Shown piece by piece: positions 61,040 to 64,000 of a stretch of 64,000 nt of DNA. Every line of letters begins with the position of its first letter. The stretch's first letter is position 1. Position numbers and translations under genes: made by a program. Below the pieces are notes generated by a model. It was not told the DNA's origin, searched no databases, and saw nothing but the letters and a program-made list of their open reading frames with translations. The stretch is from Ceratotherium simum simum (lineage: Eukaryota; Chordata; Mammalia; Perissodactyla; Rhinocerotidae): positions 71,046 to 135,045 of the forward strand of contig NW_004454198.1 of the NCBI RefSeq assembly GCF_000283155.1, in the 5' to 3' direction.

Positions 61040-61205
61040 GACAAAGTCTGGTTGTGCCTCTGACTGGTTTCATGATCCGGGTGAGTCAACGTCTCTGAGC
61101 CTCAGTTTCCTCATCTGTACAATGGGGATAATACTTTCTACCTTGGCTCATGATTTCAATTACTTTGCAGGAGCTAGGGGACTAGAGATAATGTGTCGTA
61201 AATGC
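61040..61205 (+). repeat. MIR SINE
   Basis: GTCTCTGAGCCTCAGTTTCCTC, ATCTGTACAATGGGGATAATA and GGAGCTAGGGGACTAGAG fit a MIR of the b/3 type. Confidence 0.7.
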
Positions 61206-61862
61206 TGAGTTAACAGGAACCAGCCCCCTTTTCAATTTCACTCTGTATGCGGGTTCACCCACACAAATGTGCAAGGTCTCTGTGGTTGCCCCTTTCCCCT
61301 TGCACACCCTCACTTCAGTGCCTCCTCCACTTTAGGCCTCTCCTGCTCCCAGCGTATGGGCTGATGTTTGGATGGGACATAGGGCATGTGGGCAGTGCTG
61401 GGCTAGCTATGGGGTCAAAGGCACCCATGGGGTGAGGGGCTGAGTTCCAGTATCCTGAGAACTCCTCTCAGGGAGATCAATCAGGTAAGGCTGCCAGGGT
61501 GAGAGGGAGAAAGCAAGTGGGGTACAGGTTGCAAGGGTGGGGTGGCTCTTTTCAGCCTGTCCTGACTAGTCCCTCCCACCCCACTTCTGCATGCTGCTGT
61601 CTTGGGGAAGCATTGACAACTGCTTAACCACGGTGCTGGTATGCCAGCTTAGAGGCAGCGGCCTCTCTAATTTACTGGGTGTTGGTGGCCAGGCTAATTT
61701 AGATTCTAGGGGAGGTGGCTTCGAGGCTCCCAGGGCCCAGTCCGCAGTGGCTGTTGGGCTGTCTAAGCTTCTAGGGACAAGGGGCCTCACCTTCTTCTGC
61801 AGAGAAGTGGGGGGTCCAGTTAAGAGGCAGGTGGTGGCTGTTGGGGGAGGGAGGATTGTGGG

Positions 61863-61906
61863 TCCTTGTGTGTGTGTGTGTGTGTGTGCGCGCGCACGCA
61901 TATACA
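61863..61906. repeat. (TG)n-(CG)n microsatellite
   Basis: A TG run continues into CGCGCGCACGCATATACAC. It is the second TG-CG array in the ETV4 side of the window. Confidence 0.93.
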
Positions 61907-62359
61907 CAGGTTGTAATAGTGACTGCTTCACTCTCATTTCCAAGAAGTCAGAAGGCTGCAGTAATTTCTTCAGCATGAGGAGTCCCCTCTAAGAGACCCT
62001 AAGGTTGTCCCCAAGACAGCTGGCACATTCCGTGGGAAATGTCTTCCAGGGGCCCGGGGAGCTGCATAAAATAGACACAACAACCCAATCTATTAGGTCT
62101 AATTTCCATCAGAAATCTTCTTTGTCATCCTTTCCCCTAACCCCAACCTCAACTCAATCTCAGCAAGCATTTACCAAAATGTACTTTGTGCAAAAACATG
62201 TTCTTAGGGTCGAGAGGCTCAGAACTGAGTCAGGCCCCTACCCCTACCCAGAGGAGCCCATTACCTGGTGGGGAGTAACTATACTCTAACTGTACTGTAC
62301 CTCAATGTTTTAATGCAAAAGCCAGAGGGCTCCCTCTCCCTGGAGGAAGAGTCCAGGGG

Positions 62360-62720
62360 TGACAGCAGCAGTCCTGGAGTTCCTGTTCCTTCAAGTCCAT
62401 CTCTAATGCCATTTCCTCCATGAAATCTTTCCTGGTACATTTGTTCTCCCAGGGAGCCAGTTACTCTCTTTCACTTTCTCAACGCAAGTTGCAGAGCACT
62501 TACTTATTCACCAGACAAGGTGAGGTCTGTCTCCTGATGTCCATCTTCCTCGACCTTGTATTAGAATCCTCTTCTGTCTTGTCTCGGATCCCCCATTGGA
62601 TTAGAAGTTCCCTGAGGGTGGGCTGAGTGCCTTACTCCTTTTCTGTACATCCCTCTGGTGCCCAGTCAAGCCCCTGGAACAGTCTGGGTTTTGCAAATGG
62701 CCTGTTAAGGCTGAATCAAA
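62360..62720 (+). repeat. L2 LINE 3' fragment
   Basis: CTCCATGAAATCTTTCCTGG, GGATTAGAAGTTCCCTGAGGGTGGGC and TCTGGTGCCCAGTC follow the L2 3' end. Confidence 0.7.
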
Positions 62721-62811
62721 GATGGCTACTTTGCGCAGCCCCTGGAACTGAGTTTGTGGAGGGTGGATGCTCTCTGGAGAGACATAGAAGGACGGGAGCC
62801 TCAAAAGCAAG

Positions 62812-63155
62812 GCTCGAAAACTACAGCCTGTGGGCCAAGTCGGGCCCAGTGCCTGTTTATTAAAAACAGTATATTTTTGTAGGGCCTGTAAGCTATGAAG
62901 GTTCTTACCTTTTTCAATGATTGGAAAAAAATCAAAAGAAAAATATTTTATGACATATGAAAAATATAAGAAATTCAAATTTTAGCGTCCGTTAATAGTT
63001 TTATTGGACCCAGTCGTGCTTATCTGTTTGTGGTTGCTTTTGTGCTACAACAGCAAGTTGAGCAGTTGCAGGAGAGATGGTGTGGCCCGCAAAGCCTACA
63101 ATATTTACTCTCTGGCCCTTTACAGAAAAAGTTCGCCGAGCACTGCTCTAAAGTG
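62812..63155 (-). mobile_element. hAT-type nonautonomous DNA transposon
   Basis: CTCGAAAACTACAGCCTGTGGGCC at one end, AGCACTGCTC preceded by CCCTTTACAGAAAAAGTTCGCC at the other, and the internal GGTGTGGCCCGCAAAGCCTAC form a common mammalian hAT fossil. I recognise the sequence but not the exact family name. Confidence 0.6.
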
Positions 63156-63972
63156 TAGGTGGAGGACATAATTCACAGGTAGTGGGAGTCCGTATTGAAA
63201 GAAGGGCAGCCCTAAGGAGTGGCCGAGTATCTCTGGGTGAGTCAGGGGCAAAGGCTGTGCATGATCCCTCTCACCAGCAGGACCCTGCCCAGGGGGCTGA
63301 GAAGGACGGTTGGAGATACATCTTCCCAGGTCAGGAGAGCCAGCGGTGGAGGGTGGCGAGTTAGGTGACATAGAGGCAGGGGCTTGGGACTTTGCTTCCA
63401 TGTGACATATCCACCTGGCTCCAGTTCCCTGCTTCTTCCCAGAGCCCTCAGGGATGTGGGAATGGGGGACCCGCACAAGGGAAAGAAGGGGCTCCTAATA
63501 CACCACGCTCTTTCCTTCCTGAAGCCTGATTTTTTCAGAACGAGATGGAGAAGCAGATTTGAGAATCCTCAGGGGAGAGCCCTGCCCATCACCATGGGCT
63601 CTGGACCTGAGTCCACAGGGTGAGAAGTGACAGCTTCTCCCAGGGCAGGACTCAGCCACCATGCCACTGGAGTCGGCCCCTGCCCTCCCTCTGCCACCTA
63701 CGAGGAAGGGGTTCAAGCAGCATGCTTTGTGCTTGCCCCTTCCTTCCTGCACCCACGTGGCGGAGGCCAGGCAGCCAGAGGCACTTGGGAACCTGCCTTG
63801 AAGAATAGCCCAGAGTCAGAGAGATGAGCAGAAGACCCTGTGCCTGGGTGGCACTTCCTCGGGACCAAAGGGAGAAGGGTCGCTGGTGGAGTCAACCCCA
63901 GGAGACCATCTTGAGCAGCACTGACGGTAACTCTTTTGAAAGCTCACACCTGCAGTGCTGGCCCTATCCCTC

Positions 63973-64000
63973 CTCATTTGTTCATTCATTCATTCATTCA
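63973..64000. repeat. (TTCA)n repeat cut by the window end
   Basis: TTGTTCATTCATTCATTCATTCA runs into the last base. Its full length is outside the window. Confidence 0.85.

Larger units (their letters stand above)
53731..64000. other. Intergenic region upstream of ETV4
   Basis: No exon or gene could be supported. The stretch holds MIR, L2 and hAT fossils, two EREs, a TG/CG microsatellite and unique sequence. In human the next gene is MEOX1, not reached here. Open frames within it lack splice or family support. Confidence 0.65.

Overview
The window is mammalian nuclear DNA. At least 22 copies or fragments of a tRNA-derived SINE with a GGCCGGCCCCGTGGCTTAGCGG head, a GGTTCGGATCC B box and a CAGCAACTAGAAGGATGTG body identify it: this is the equine repetitive element (ERE) family of odd-toed ungulates. 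Several copies have perfect target-site duplications, so a horse, donkey or zebra (Equus) is the most likely source, with another perissodactyl possible. The rest of the repeat background (MIR, L2, L1, old hAT fossils) is ordinary placental.

Two protein-coding genes lie tail to tail. DHX8 (+ strand, coding 7259-35178, 23 coding exons, 1222 aa) encodes the DEAH-box spliceosomal helicase orthologous to yeast Prp22. ETV4 (- strand, coding 52720 down to 39545, 12 coding exons plus one upstream noncoding exon, 485 aa) encodes the PEA3-group ETS transcription factor. All splice junctions were placed by hand with GT/AG boundaries and continuous reading frame, and both predicted lengths are within two residues of the human proteins as I remember them (1220 and 484 aa). 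The order matches human 17q21.31.

Layout: 1-6890 intergenic, with old repeats and two EREs and no gene seen. 6890-7258 is the CpG-rich DHX8 promoter, with a 23-bp tandem duplication, ETS motifs and an ATF/CREB-like site. 7259-35178 is DHX8, whose introns carry 18 of the 22 EREs plus L1 fragments. 35179-38866 holds the DHX8 3' UTR and the spacer between the gene ends. About 38870-39544 is the ETV4 3' UTR with an AATAAA signal. 39545-53500 is ETV4. 53290-53730 is the CpG-island ETV4 promoter with three CCAAT boxes. 53730-64000 is ETV4 upstream intergenic sequence, with L2, MIR and hAT fossils, two EREs and stretches that look like conserved noncoding DNA.

The two genes are not functionally coupled in any way the sequence shows: one is a housekeeping splicing helicase, the other a developmentally regulated transcription factor. 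I found no undescribed coding system. The more interesting observations concern the SINEs: one ERE with an apparent 3' transduction inside a perfect 16-bp target duplication, two EREs inserted one after the other at the same target (three copies of one 18-bp duplication), an ERE with a duplicated Pol III A box, and a 25-kb ERE-free interval over ETV4. A 100-N assembly gap (20205-20304) sits inside another ERE.
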